Below are positions 1 through 6,246 of a DNA stretch of 12,809 bases, one piece after another; within the stretch, counting starts at the first letter, position 1; every line of letters begins with the position of its first letter. Location of the stretch: contig CAKUKJ010000028.1 of NCBI GenBank assembly GCA_934662525.1, positions 1-12,809 of the forward strand, written 5' to 3'. The stretch comes from an uncultured Coriobacteriales bacterium (GTDB taxonomy: Bacteria; Actinomycetota; Coriobacteriia; Coriobacteriales; UMGS124). Under the pieces are notes generated by a model that was not told where the DNA came from, did not search any database, and saw nothing but the letters and a program-made list of their open reading frames with translations. A program made the translations under genes and the position numbers.

Positions 1-6
1 CCGGAC

Positions 7-21
7 GGCGCGTCACGCGCC
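7..21. promoter_or_regulatory. Short perfect palindrome upstream of first flavoprotein gene
   Basis: Six-base arms GGCGCG and CGCGCC flank the loop TCA, about 20 bases before the ATG at 41. It could be an operator half-site pair or a hairpin in the 5' leader. The upstream context is cut by the window edge, so its role is not decidable. Confidence 0.3.
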
Positions 22-40
22 AGATGAAAGGGGATTTGCA

Positions 41-1660
41 ATGGAAATGACCCGCCGTAACTTCGTCGCAGCCGCGAGCGCCGCAACCGTCGCCAGCATG
101 GGCGCAGGCGCAGCCCTGGCCGACACCGCCGCTCCCGCTGGGGACCAGGCCGCCGACACCGAGCAGGCTGCGAGCGACACCATGGAGGCCGACATCGTCA
201 TCGCAGGCGCAGGTGCCGCAGGTATGTTCGCCGCCGTGGAGGCATCCCGTGCCGGCAAGAGCGTCATCGTGGTGGAGAAGGGCTCCTCCATCGGCATGGC
301 CAACGGCGCCCTGGCTGGCGGCCCGTTCGTGGTGCAGTCCACCGCCCAGAAGGAAGCCGGCATCGACATCACCGTCGACTATGCCTTCAACCACATCATG
401 GACTGGTCGCACTGGTCGATCGTGGCCCCCGTCGTGAAGAAGTGCCTCGAGCTTTCCGGTGAGACCGTTGACATGTTCACCACCGAGTTCGGCATCGAGA
501 CCTACATGCGTCCCGACAACTACGGCTCGGGCTTTGACTCGGTGCGCATCGGCTTCGGCACCAAGGAGCAGGGAGTGCGCGGCGAGGACCGTTGGCTGCC
601 CCTGGAGCAGTGGTGCGAGGAGCGCGGCGCCCAGTTCGTGTTCGACTGCGCGCTTGAGAGCCTCATCGTTGAGGACGGCGCCGTCATGGGCATGCACTGC
701 GTCTACGGCGACGGCACGAAGGTGGACGTGCGCGGCAAGAAGACCCTCGTGGCCACCGGCGGCTTCCTCGGCAACGACGAGATGATGATCGAGCGCTACG
801 GCACGAAGGTGAACGCCCTGGGCAACACCCTGTCCGACGGCACGGGCATCAACTCCGTGGTGGCCGCAGGCGGCATGTATGGCACGCAGTGGGGCCTGTG
901 CGGCAACGAGTTCACCGGTTCCTCCGACAAGGTGACCCCCGTGTACGACCGCAAGAACCCGGCCTTCTGCTGCGGCATCTACGGCGGGCTCATGGTGAAC
1001 CACTTCGGCCGCCGTTTCGCCAACGAGGCCAAGTTCGCCAACTTCCCGCTGGCCATCGGCGGCGCCATCTCCCTGGTGGGCGGCACGTACTACTGCATCG
1101 TGGACCAGGCCTACGTCGACGCGCTCGAGAGTTCCGACGCCTACACCGTGAACGGCAGCGACGAGGAGGGCTGGCCCACCGGCAAGATGACGCTCGAGGG
1201 CAAGACGCTCGAAGACGTGCAGGCCGGCTTCGACACCGCCGTGGAGGAGGGCTGGTGCTACAAGGCCGACTCCATCGAGGAGCTCGCCGACGCCATCGCC
1301 TGCCCGGCCCTCGTCAAGACCGTCGAGGACTACAACGCCGACTGCGAGGCCGGCGAGGACACTTTCATGGGCAAGCCCGCCTCGTTCATGAACGCCATCG
1401 AGCAGGGCCCGTTCTACGCGCTTGAGTTCCAGCCCTCCGGCTGGACGAGCATGGGCGGCGTGAAGACCAACGACCGTCTGCAGTCCATTGATCGCACCGG
1501 TGCCGCCGTGCCCAACCTCTACGTAGCCGGCGCCGACAACGGCTCCACGATCTCCACGCCCTACTGCGACTACGAGGGCACCTCGCTCATGACCGCCTAC
1601 AACTCCGGCCGCCTGGCCGGCATGTGGATGGCCGAGGACATCGACGCGCAGGCCGAGTAG
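41..1660 (+). CDS. Tat-exported FAD-dependent oxidoreductase, fumarate-reductase-flavoprotein-like
   Basis: A 539-residue flavoprotein predicted to act outside the membrane as a reductase of an unknown organic acceptor. The N-terminus has a twin-arginine signal (TRRNF at residues 4-8, then an Ala-rich hydrophobic stretch ending ALADT near 29), so it should be exported folded with its cofactor. The FAD-binding Rossmann motif is GAGAAG at 56-61 with the ribose-binding Glu at 79. ATGG near 238-241, GRRFANE at 323-329, SMGG at 470-473 and LYVAGADNG at 493-501 follow the order seen in the FAD_binding_2 / fumarate reductase superfamily. By hand alignment with Shewanella fumarate reductase, the catalytic Arg after RFxNE, the His before TMGG and the C-terminal NRLGG Arg are all absent (the last region reads PYCDYEG). 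It is therefore not a canonical fumarate reductase. There is no haem c CxxCH motif, so electrons must come from a partner. The start is supported by GAAAGGGGA at 26-34, six bases before ATG. No partner gene is visible beside it; a terminator follows. Confidence 0.93.
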   Translation: MEMTRRNFVAAASAATVASMGAGAALADTAAPAGDQAADTEQAASDTMEADIVIAGAGAAGMFAAVEASRAGKSVIVVEKGSSIGMANGALAGGPFVVQSTAQKEAGIDITVDYAFNHIMDWSHWSIVAPVVKKCLELSGETVDMFTTEFGIETYMRPDNYGSGFDSVRIGFGTKEQGVRGEDRWLPLEQWCEERGAQFVFDCALESLIVEDGAVMGMHCVYGDGTKVDVRGKKTLVATGGFLGNDEMMIERYGTKVNALGNTLSDGTGINSVVAAGGMYGTQWGLCGNEFTGSSDKVTPVYDRKNPAFCCGIYGGLMVNHFGRRFANEAKFANFPLAIGGAISLVGGTYYCIVDQAYVDALESSDAYTVNGSDEEGWPTGKMTLEGKTLEDVQAGFDTAVEEGWCYKADSIEELADAIACPALVKTVEDYNADCEAGEDTFMGKPASFMNAIEQGPFYALEFQPSGWTSMGGVKTNDRLQSIDRTGAAVPNLYVAGADNGSTISTPYCDYEGTSLMTAYNSGRLAGMWMAEDIDAQAE

Positions 1661-1677
1661 CCCTTGAGTCTCCCATA

Positions 1678-1775
1678 GGGGCGGAAGAATCCCCCGTGCT
1701 CAAACAGTTCCAAAGAAACGGGCCCTGCGGGGCCCTTTTCTTTGGAAAACTGCGCCAGGGGGATTCCTCCGCCCC
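1678..1775. repeat. 98-bp imperfect inverted repeat (extended hairpin)
   Basis: Outside the terminator stem the arms keep pairing: GGGGCGGAAGAATCCCCC at 1678-1695 matches the reverse complement of GGGGGATTCCTCCGCCCC at 1758-1775 with one mismatch, and AGTTCC pairs with GGAAAACT imperfectly between them. The whole segment could fold into one long, slightly interrupted hairpin. This is far more than a terminator needs and resembles a palindromic intergenic repeat; copy number elsewhere cannot be judged here. Confidence 0.6.
1710..1745 (+). terminator. Rho-independent terminator, core of a longer hairpin
   Basis: A 16-base stem with one mismatch (CCAAAGAAACGGGCCC against GGGCCCTTTTCTTTGG) and the loop TGCG lies 49 bases after the flavoprotein stop. 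The GC-rich inner stem is followed by TTTTCTTT, and A-rich bases precede it, so it could also work on the other strand. The pairing continues outward, see the repeat at 1678-1775. Confidence 0.85.
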
Positions 1776-1869
1776 CCGCGAGTCGGCGGCCACAAGGTCA
1801 GCCGTTAAAAACCCAGAGACAAAGATTGGACCCCCGCCCTCGCAATCCCCATACGGCACAAAAGCCCAA

Positions 1870-2066
1870 GTATCGCCGCGAAACCGGGGTTCGTGATAGG
1901 CGAACCCACGCAGGCTGCCTTGTTTTTGCACCATCAGACGGCCGTTTCGAAGGTAAATTGCTTGCAAATAGGTCAGTTTCATCCTTTGAGAAGGGCCGCT
2001 TCGCTCGGTGACGTTGAGCCGAGCAACTCCTCAGCCTATCACGAACCCCGATTCCGCGGCGGTATC
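1870..2066. repeat. Inverted repeat, ~31-bp arms 134 bp apart
   Basis: The left arm (1870-1900) and right arm (2035-2066) are reverse complements over about 31 bases. The inner 16 bases (CGGGGTTCGTGATAGG and its complement) match perfectly; the outer half keeps GCCGCG and TAT with a few changes and one indel. The 134-bp centre contains a hairpin with arms GCTCGG (2003-2008) and CCGAGC (2019-2024). The architecture resembles a small non-autonomous element with terminal inverted repeats, or two copies of a short repeat in opposite orientation. No transposase or clear target-site duplication is visible. Confidence 0.55.
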
Positions 2067-2220
2067 TCCCAATCCTCTCGCATTTTTTACAGCCCCTCTC
2101 ATGGCAGACGGCACAGGGTCGCCTGCCTCGCAGGACACACCTGCACGAGAGGAGTGACCATGATCGGCAATTCGTTGGGGGCATCGCAGAAATTAACACG
2201 AGAAAGACCCTGCGGCTCTT

Positions 2221-2241
2221 GCTGTTCAACAATTGAACAGC
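2221..2241. promoter_or_regulatory. Perfect 21-bp palindrome, candidate MerR operator
   Basis: GCTGTTCAA and TTGAACAGC, separated by CAA, form a perfect 9+3+9 dyad 26 bases before the MerR-type ATG at 2268. MerR proteins bind dyads of this size, usually between promoter elements, so autoregulation is a reasonable inference. No confident -35/-10 pair was found around it, and if translation began at 2160 the palindrome would lie inside the coding region. Confidence 0.5.
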
Positions 2242-2267
2242 TTTGCTTAACCCAGAGGAGGTTGGGC

Positions 2268-3101
2268 ATGCGCCAGGAAGAGCCGAAACGAACGTGGCGA
2301 ATATCGCAGGTACAGCAGTTGATAGGCCTGCCGCGTCGCGACATCCAGCGTGCATGTTACGACGGCAAGGGCGGCGTAGACATTGCCAGCCCGCAAGACA
2401 GCTCATGGGGCAGAAGGCAATACGACACCGCCGACCTGGCAAAGCTTTTCATTGTGCGCCAGTACAAACAACGAGGCTACAGCCTGCCGCAGATAGCACG
2501 CGTTTTTGAGGACATGCAGGCACAAGGCGGTTACCTCGCCCTACTCAGGAGGCAGGAGGAACTTTTAGGCGAGCGCTTTGAAGACGCGCTTGAGGAGCAC
2601 ATGCACGCCCAAGCCCTGCTGTCGGCGATGGCTGACGACCAAGATGCGATGTTCAGGCAGCTCGTGGAGCATGCGCTGTTGTATAGCTATAGCTACGGGG
2701 CAGGAACACCATGCAAAGAGGCCGGTGCCCAAAACCCCGACAACGTGCTGCGCCGCCAAAAGACAGGTTTGGCGCCCGCGACAGACGGCACGCCGGGCAC
2801 AGTGGATGCAACGGAAACTCGCTCGTTTCAACGCCTTCTCGAACGCCTTGCCCATTGCATGCACGACGGGATTGCCGCAGATGACCAGGCAACGCTTGCA
2901 ATTGCTTCACCGCAGGCACAAAGCTTACGGATGTTCCTCGACGTGCCTGGGATCGACCTCGTGATTGAGCTGTGGCTGGGGGCAGGAGCCTACGACTACT
3001 TCTGCAAAACCGCCGCAGCCATCAGCCCGGCTTCGGCATGTCCACCGGAACCGTCACGTCAAACCCGCCCAAACCGACAAACCGATAGGAGCCTCGCATG
3101 A
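2268..3101 (+). CDS. MerR-family transcriptional regulator
   Basis: A 277-residue protein with an N-terminal MerR winged helix-turn-helix: WRISQVQQLIGLPRRDIQRAC at about 10-30 is the recognition region, and RRQYDTADLAKLFIVRQYKQRGYSLPQI at about 49-76 is the wing and second helix segment typical of the family. A helical linker (about 80-125) follows, and then a larger C-terminal domain ending in DVPGIDLVIELWLGAGAYDYF (225-245), which I take as an effector-sensing part; its ligand is unknown. The start at 2268 has AGAGGAGG at 2254-2261 with a six-base gap. An in-frame ATG at 2160, also with a good site (GAGAGGAG, 2147-2154), would add 36 residues but would put the perfect palindrome inside the gene. 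The stop codon overlaps the next gene's ATG, so the two are probably co-transcribed and translationally coupled. The regulator probably controls its own operon. Confidence 0.85.
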   Translation: MRQEEPKRTWRISQVQQLIGLPRRDIQRACYDGKGGVDIASPQDSSWGRRQYDTADLAKLFIVRQYKQRGYSLPQIARVFEDMQAQGGYLALLRRQEELLGERFEDALEEHMHAQALLSAMADDQDAMFRQLVEHALLYSYSYGAGTPCKEAGAQNPDNVLRRQKTGLAPATDGTPGTVDATETRSFQRLLERLAHCMHDGIAADDQATLAIASPQAQSLRMFLDVPGIDLVIELWLGAGAYDYFCKTAAAISPASACPPEPSRQTRPNRQTDRSLA

Positions 3102-3783
3102 AAATATCCAACATAGCAGGGTTCTTCACCCAGCACAGACCCAAAACCCCGCTGCTGTTTTCCTATGCGGTTGCGCCCTCGGCGCGGTCTTGGGAATTGG
3201 GGGCGTCCTCTTCGTCACCAACTTCAATCCGCCCGACGAAGATGACTCCGCGGACGCAACCGTTGTGTTCGAACGCATCGTCAAGCAAAACGAACTGGTC
3301 AGCGTCTCGCAAAAGTATGCGATAACCGACAAGGCGAAAGATTCAAACAGCTTCTTCGACCTGTTCGACATCCCCTTCACCGAAAACAGCTTCTGGTACC
3401 GCTACTCAGGCACTATAAAGGCGGGAGTCAACCTGGAAACCGCCGACTTCAAGTTGGAAGACAAAACCATTCACATCACGCTTGATAAGCCCTACATCAT
3501 CTCCAACACGCCGAACATGGAAGAATCAGGCGTGCTGGAGGAGAGCAACAACGTGCTCAACCCCATCCATGTCGAGGACGTGGACGCATTCCAGAAAAAG
3601 TGCCAGGAAGACAGCCAGGAGCAGTCGATTGCCGGCGGGCTGCTCGACGAGGCGAAGACCAATGCCGAGGCCAACCTGCGCGGCATGCTCATCGCCGCCC
3701 TTGGAGACGAATACACGGTGGAATTCGAGTATCGGGACGGCACCGACGCCGATGGGGCAGGCGAGGACGACGGACAGGCCTGA
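3098..3783 (+). pseudogene. DUF4230-family membrane-anchored protein, with apparent one-base frameshift
   Basis: The ATG at 3098 overlaps the MerR stop (ATGA) and has AGGAG at 3087-3091, so this is surely the natural start, but its frame closes at 3325. The conserved body lies in the -1 frame. Adding one T to the TTTT run at 3158-3161 joins them and gives a 228-residue protein: a short cytoplasmic head (MKISNIAGFFTQHRPKTP), one membrane helix (about 18-42, containing PLLFFLCGCALGAVLGIGG), then an extracellular domain. That domain carries NELVSVSQKYAITDKAKDS, IPFTENSFWYRYSGTIKAGV and ITLDKPYI, the signature segments of DUF4230, a family of unknown function. The tail is acidic (GTDADGAGEDDGQA). 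The frameshift may be a sequencing error, a real loss, or slippage; the body shows no other stops, which argues for an intact or recently broken gene. Without the shift, the only in-frame starts are poor (TTG at 3190) and would cut the membrane helix. Confidence 0.75.
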
Positions 3784-3875
3784 AGCGAGGATGCGAGCGA
3801 GCAGGCATAGACGTTCTCGGCCACATCCTGACGCTCTCAGGCCGCAGACGGGTTGAGCCGCCCGCAACCATTCAA

Positions 3876-3917
3876 ACGTGGGGGCACCCGATTGGAAACG
3901 AGAGGGTGCCCCCACGT
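3876..3917. terminator. Perfect 14-bp stem-loop after the MerR-DUF4230 unit
   Basis: ACGTGGGGGCACCC (3876-3889) and its exact complement (3904-3917) enclose a 14-base loop. It sits 93 bases after the DUF4230 stop. No T-run follows on either strand, so it may be a weak or factor-assisted terminator, an mRNA-stabilising end, or an operator for the small gene downstream. Confidence 0.45.
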
Positions 3918-3998
3918 ATCTCAAAAACGACAGCCCCCGGGGCAAGTCGACCCCGTATCAAGAACACGTCAACAGAGCATCAGCAAGAAAGGGATACC

Positions 3999-4112
3999 AT
4001 GGCAAGCAAAAAGAGCCCCAAGCGCAACCTCATCATAGCCCTCTGCGCGCTTGGAGCCGCGCTCGTCCTCGCCTTCGTCGTCCTCAATATCGCCATACTG
4101 TCTTGGCGATAG
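3999..4112 (+). CDS. Small single-pass membrane protein (37 aa)
   Basis: Predicted peptide of 37 residues: a basic head (MASKKSPKR), one hydrophobic segment from about residue 11 to 34 (LIIALCALGAALVLAFVVLN) and a short tail ending SWR. The positive-inside pattern fits an inner-membrane peptide with its N-terminus in the cytoplasm. AAAGGGA at 3988-3994 lies four bases before the ATG. It is not a lipoprotein: the residue before the Cys is Leu. It follows the DUF4230 membrane protein on the same strand by 215 bases, so a functional link is possible but unproved. The stop is one base from the stop of the convergent aminopeptidase gene. No family is recognised; a chance reading frame is possible. 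Confidence 0.6.
   Translation: MASKKSPKRNLIIALCALGAALVLAFVVLNIAILSWR
4088..4111. terminator. Hairpin spanning the junction of two convergent genes
   Basis: TATCGCCA (4088-4095) and TGGCGATA (4104-4111) form a perfect 8-bp stem with an 8-base loop, covering the end of the small membrane gene including part of its stop. It may act as a compact terminator for transcripts from either side; no T-run is present, so this is tentative. Confidence 0.4.
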
Positions 4113-4113
4113 G

Positions 4114-5478
4114 CTACCAACTCGCCGCGTCGGCTCCCTCGATACGGATGTCGGTCTCGAAGAAGGCCTTGAGCGCGCGGATGGCGTAGGCCGTATCGCG
4201 GGTGCCGGCGGTCTCGTAGCTGGAATGCATGGCGAGCTGAGGCAGGCCGATGTCCACGGCATGGACGCTCACCTGTGTGTTTGAGAGGTTGCCCAGGGTG
4301 GAGCCGCCGACAGTGTCGCTGCGGTTGGCAAAGGATTGGGTGGGGACATCGATGAGCTCGCAGATGTCCTTGAACACGGCGCGGCTGAACGCGTCGGTCG
4401 TGTACTTCTGGTTCGCCGCCTCCTTGATGACGATGCCCCGGTTGAGGTACGCGCGGTTGCGCTCGTCGGTCTTAGCCGGCAGGTTGGGGTGCACGGCATG
4501 GGCATTGTCGCAGCTCACGAGGAACGACCTTGCCACGGCACAGTAGTAGTCCTCCCGTGATTTGCCCAGCGCCGCGCTCGCGCGCACGAGCACGTCGTGC
4601 AGGAAGGTGGACATCGCACCCTGCTTGGTGTTAGAACCGACCTCCTCGTTGTCGAAGACGGCCAGCACGTTGACGCATGCGGGGTTTGCGCCCTCGTCGC
4701 AGGCGAGAAACGCCTTGGCCGCCGCAAACGCGCACTGCAGGTCGTCGAGCTTGGGCGAGGAGACAAACTCATCGGCCGCTCCCCATACACGGCCTGCCTG
4801 GTGGTTGACCAGGAAGAGGTCGCGGGCAAGAAGGTCCTGCGGGGCGCAACCGGCCGCCTCGGCCACGAGCTTGTCAAAATCGCCCGCCGCAAGCTCGCCC
4901 GCACTGAAGAGCGGGCAGAGATCAACCTGGCGGTTGAGGGGCTTGCCGGCGTTGACGCCTCGGTCGAAGTGGATGCACAGGTTGGGGATGAGCGCCACGT
5001 CGCGCTCGATGTGCACGAGGCGACTCTCGATCCGCCCCGGGTAGGCACGCACGAGCACGCGGCCCGCCAGGCCCAGGGGGCGGTCGAACCAGGCGGAATC
5101 GATGGCCCCGCCATATGCCTCCACGTTGAGGCGCACATAGCCGCCCGGGCCCTCAAGCTCAGGCACAGCCTTCACCTTGAACGTGGGCGAGTCGGAATGC
5201 GCGGCGGCAATCTGGAAGTGATAGCCGCTGCGCTGGGAGACGACGCCCTCCCCCACCCTAAACGCCACGACGCTCGAGTTGTTGCGCACGGCATAGTAAG
5301 CGCCGCCGGGCTTGACGGCATGTTCGCCGGCATCCCAAGCCTCGCCCTCGGGCAGGCACACGAAGCCCTCGGCATCGAGCATCTCGCGCAGAGTCTCCAC
5401 CGTGTGGAACATCGACGGGCTACGACGGATGAACTCGAGCAGCTCCCGGGAAACCTCGATGTCGGCCGCATCGACCAT
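4114..5478 (-). CDS. M18-family metallo-aminopeptidase
   Basis: A 454-residue cytoplasmic dinuclear-zinc aminopeptidase (ApeB / aspartyl aminopeptidase type) that removes N-terminal residues from peptides, probably in peptide turnover. Length is normal for the family. The expected metal-ligand and catalytic motifs are all present in order: AAHSDSPTFKVK (His94, Asp96), SPKLDDLQCA (Asp245/246), VFDNEEVGSNTKQGA (Glu278, Glu279), SCDNAHAVHPN (Asp324) and AMHSSYETAG (His418). The start is taken at MVDAADIE, with AAAGGAG (complement of 5487-5493) eight bases upstream; the open frame continues further upstream but that part only shadows the nitroreductase gene. It lies 37 bases after the nitroreductase stop on the same strand, so the two probably share a transcript. 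There is no signal peptide. Confidence 0.95.
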   Translation of the reverse strand: MVDAADIEVSRELLEFIRRSPSMFHTVETLREMLDAEGFVCLPEGEAWDAGEHAVKPGGAYYAVRNNSSVVAFRVGEGVVSQRSGYHFQIAAAHSDSPTFKVKAVPELEGPGGYVRLNVEAYGGAIDSAWFDRPLGLAGRVLVRAYPGRIESRLVHIERDVALIPNLCIHFDRGVNAGKPLNRQVDLCPLFSAGELAAGDFDKLVAEAAGCAPQDLLARDLFLVNHQAGRVWGAADEFVSSPKLDDLQCAFAAAKAFLACDEGANPACVNVLAVFDNEEVGSNTKQGAMSTFLHDVLVRASAALGKSREDYYCAVARSFLVSCDNAHAVHPNLPAKTDERNRAYLNRGIVIKEAANQKYTTDAFSRAVFKDICELIDVPTQSFANRSDTVGGSTLGNLSNTQVSVHAVDIGLPQLAMHSSYETAGTRDTAYAIRALKAFFETDIRIEGADAASW

Positions 5479-5515
5479 GGGCGGCGCTCCTTTCGCTCGT
5501 GCGTCCCGGCGCTTC

Positions 5516-6046
5516 CTAAAAGCTCTCGCGGCAGACGACCTGCTGCGCCGACAGCCGGTCGGTATGGCGTGGGCTGGGTGCGCAATCGGTGGCAGGATGG
5601 CCGAGCATGAGCATGTCCACCAACGTGTAGTCGGCCGGCACATTGAAGCGAGCACGCACGTCCTCGGGCTTGTAAGCGCCCACCCAGCAGCTGCCCAGAC
5701 CCAGGGCAAAGGCGGCGTTCGCCATGTTGGTGAGCGCGATGGATGCGTCGATGACACCGAAGTCGCCCGACTCGCACCCGCCGCCCTTGGCCGAGGCCTT
5801 CGTGTCGAACGCGACGATGAGCACGGTGGGCGCGTCGTAGCGGCAACGCGTGCACTCGTCGACCTTCGCAAGGCCCTCGGCACTCTGAACAACGCAGATG
5901 CGCGCAGATTGGTTGTTGCATGCGCTTGGCGAGGTGCGCCCCGCGTCGAGGATTGCAGCAAGCTCCTCATCGGTCAGCTGCTCGTCGGTAAACGAACGCA
6001 CTGAATAGCGCGAATGCAGCAGGCCAAGATAGGAATTGGCGTCCAT
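5516..6046 (-). CDS. Nitroreductase-family FMN oxidoreductase
   Basis: A 176-residue protein of the small NAD(P)H-dependent, FMN-binding nitroreductase family, acting in the cytoplasm as a homodimer on an unknown nitro, quinone or flavin substrate. Family marks are SRYSVRSF at residues 12-19 (phosphate-binding Arg and Ser), SPSACNNQ near 39-46, and ALGLGSCWVGAY in the second half, which contacts FMN. The C-terminus (SPRHTDRLSAQQVVCRESF) matches the usual closing segment around the conserved Pro-Arg. The start ATG is preceded by GGAAGGAAA. The gene heads a probable two-gene unit with the M18 peptidase. Substrate cannot be inferred from sequence. Confidence 0.92.
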   Translation of the reverse strand: MDANSYLGLLHSRYSVRSFTDEQLTDEELAAILDAGRTSPSACNNQSARICVVQSAEGLAKVDECTRCRYDAPTVLIVAFDTKASAKGGGCESGDFGVIDASIALTNMANAAFALGLGSCWVGAYKPEDVRARFNVPADYTLVDMLMLGHPATDCAPSPRHTDRLSAQQVVCRESF

Positions 6047-6118
6047 GGCGATTTTTCCTTCCTCACTTGTGGGCCGGAGGTGCCCAACCCATATTTAGTC
6101 AGACTGATTGTAACCACC

Positions 6119-6135
6119 CCGCAACGATATTGCGG
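6119..6135. promoter_or_regulatory. Small inverted repeat in nitroreductase upstream region
   Basis: CCGCAA and TTGCGG flank CGATA, a 6-bp dyad 73 bases upstream of the nitroreductase start. The sequence between it and the gene contains TACAAT and TAAATA on the minus strand, either of which could be a -10 element, but neither has a good -35. It is a plausible operator or promoter region, not more. Confidence 0.3.
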
Positions 6136-6208
6136 CAGACATGTGAAAACCTCAGCCACCACATTTCGATGAGACCCGCCTCAATCGCATCAAAACCCTC
6201 CTCCACGA

Positions 6209-6214
6209 TATAAT
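6209..6214 (+). promoter_or_regulatory. Candidate -10 box (TATAAT) for the ATPase gene
   Basis: A perfect TATAAT lies 32 bases before the GTG start at 6247, in an otherwise GC-rich region, and predicts a transcript start near 6221. No convincing -35 element is found at 16-18 bases upstream, so it is a weak assignment. Confidence 0.4.
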
Positions 6215-6246
6215 TCATCGCACAAAGCAAATCCGGGGAGGACGCC

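Larger units (their letters stand above)
1661..2267. other. 607-bp region with no convincing gene; probable repeat-element region
   Basis: Several overlapping reading frames run through here on both strands, but none has a ribosome site, a recognisable domain or a natural composition, and they read through hairpins. The stretch holds the 98-bp hairpin at 1678-1775, a second inverted repeat with arms at 1870-1900 and 2035-2066, small hairpins at 2003-2024 and 2122-2134, and the palindrome at 2221-2241. It then becomes the leader of the MerR gene. Two ribosome-site-like motifs, at 2147-2154 and 2254-2261, lie at its right end. Confidence 0.6.

Noticed and set aside
1587..1982. Minus-strand reading frame of 131 residues
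   Set aside because: It runs through the end of a real gene and the long hairpin, has no ribosome site, and its peptide AYHEPRFRG comes from the inverted repeat arms.
1893..2267. N-terminal extension of the MerR gene upstream of 2268
   Set aside because: The extension translates the inverted repeat arm and has no family similarity; only the part from 2160 has a ribosome site and that would cover the palindrome.
3999..4112. Lipoprotein signal in the small membrane peptide
   Set aside because: The residue before the Cys is Leu, which does not fit a lipobox, and the hydrophobic stretch continues past it.
5479..5970. N-terminal extension of the aminopeptidase frame
   Set aside because: It overlaps the nitroreductase gene in another frame, and a good ribosome site precedes the normal family start at 5478.
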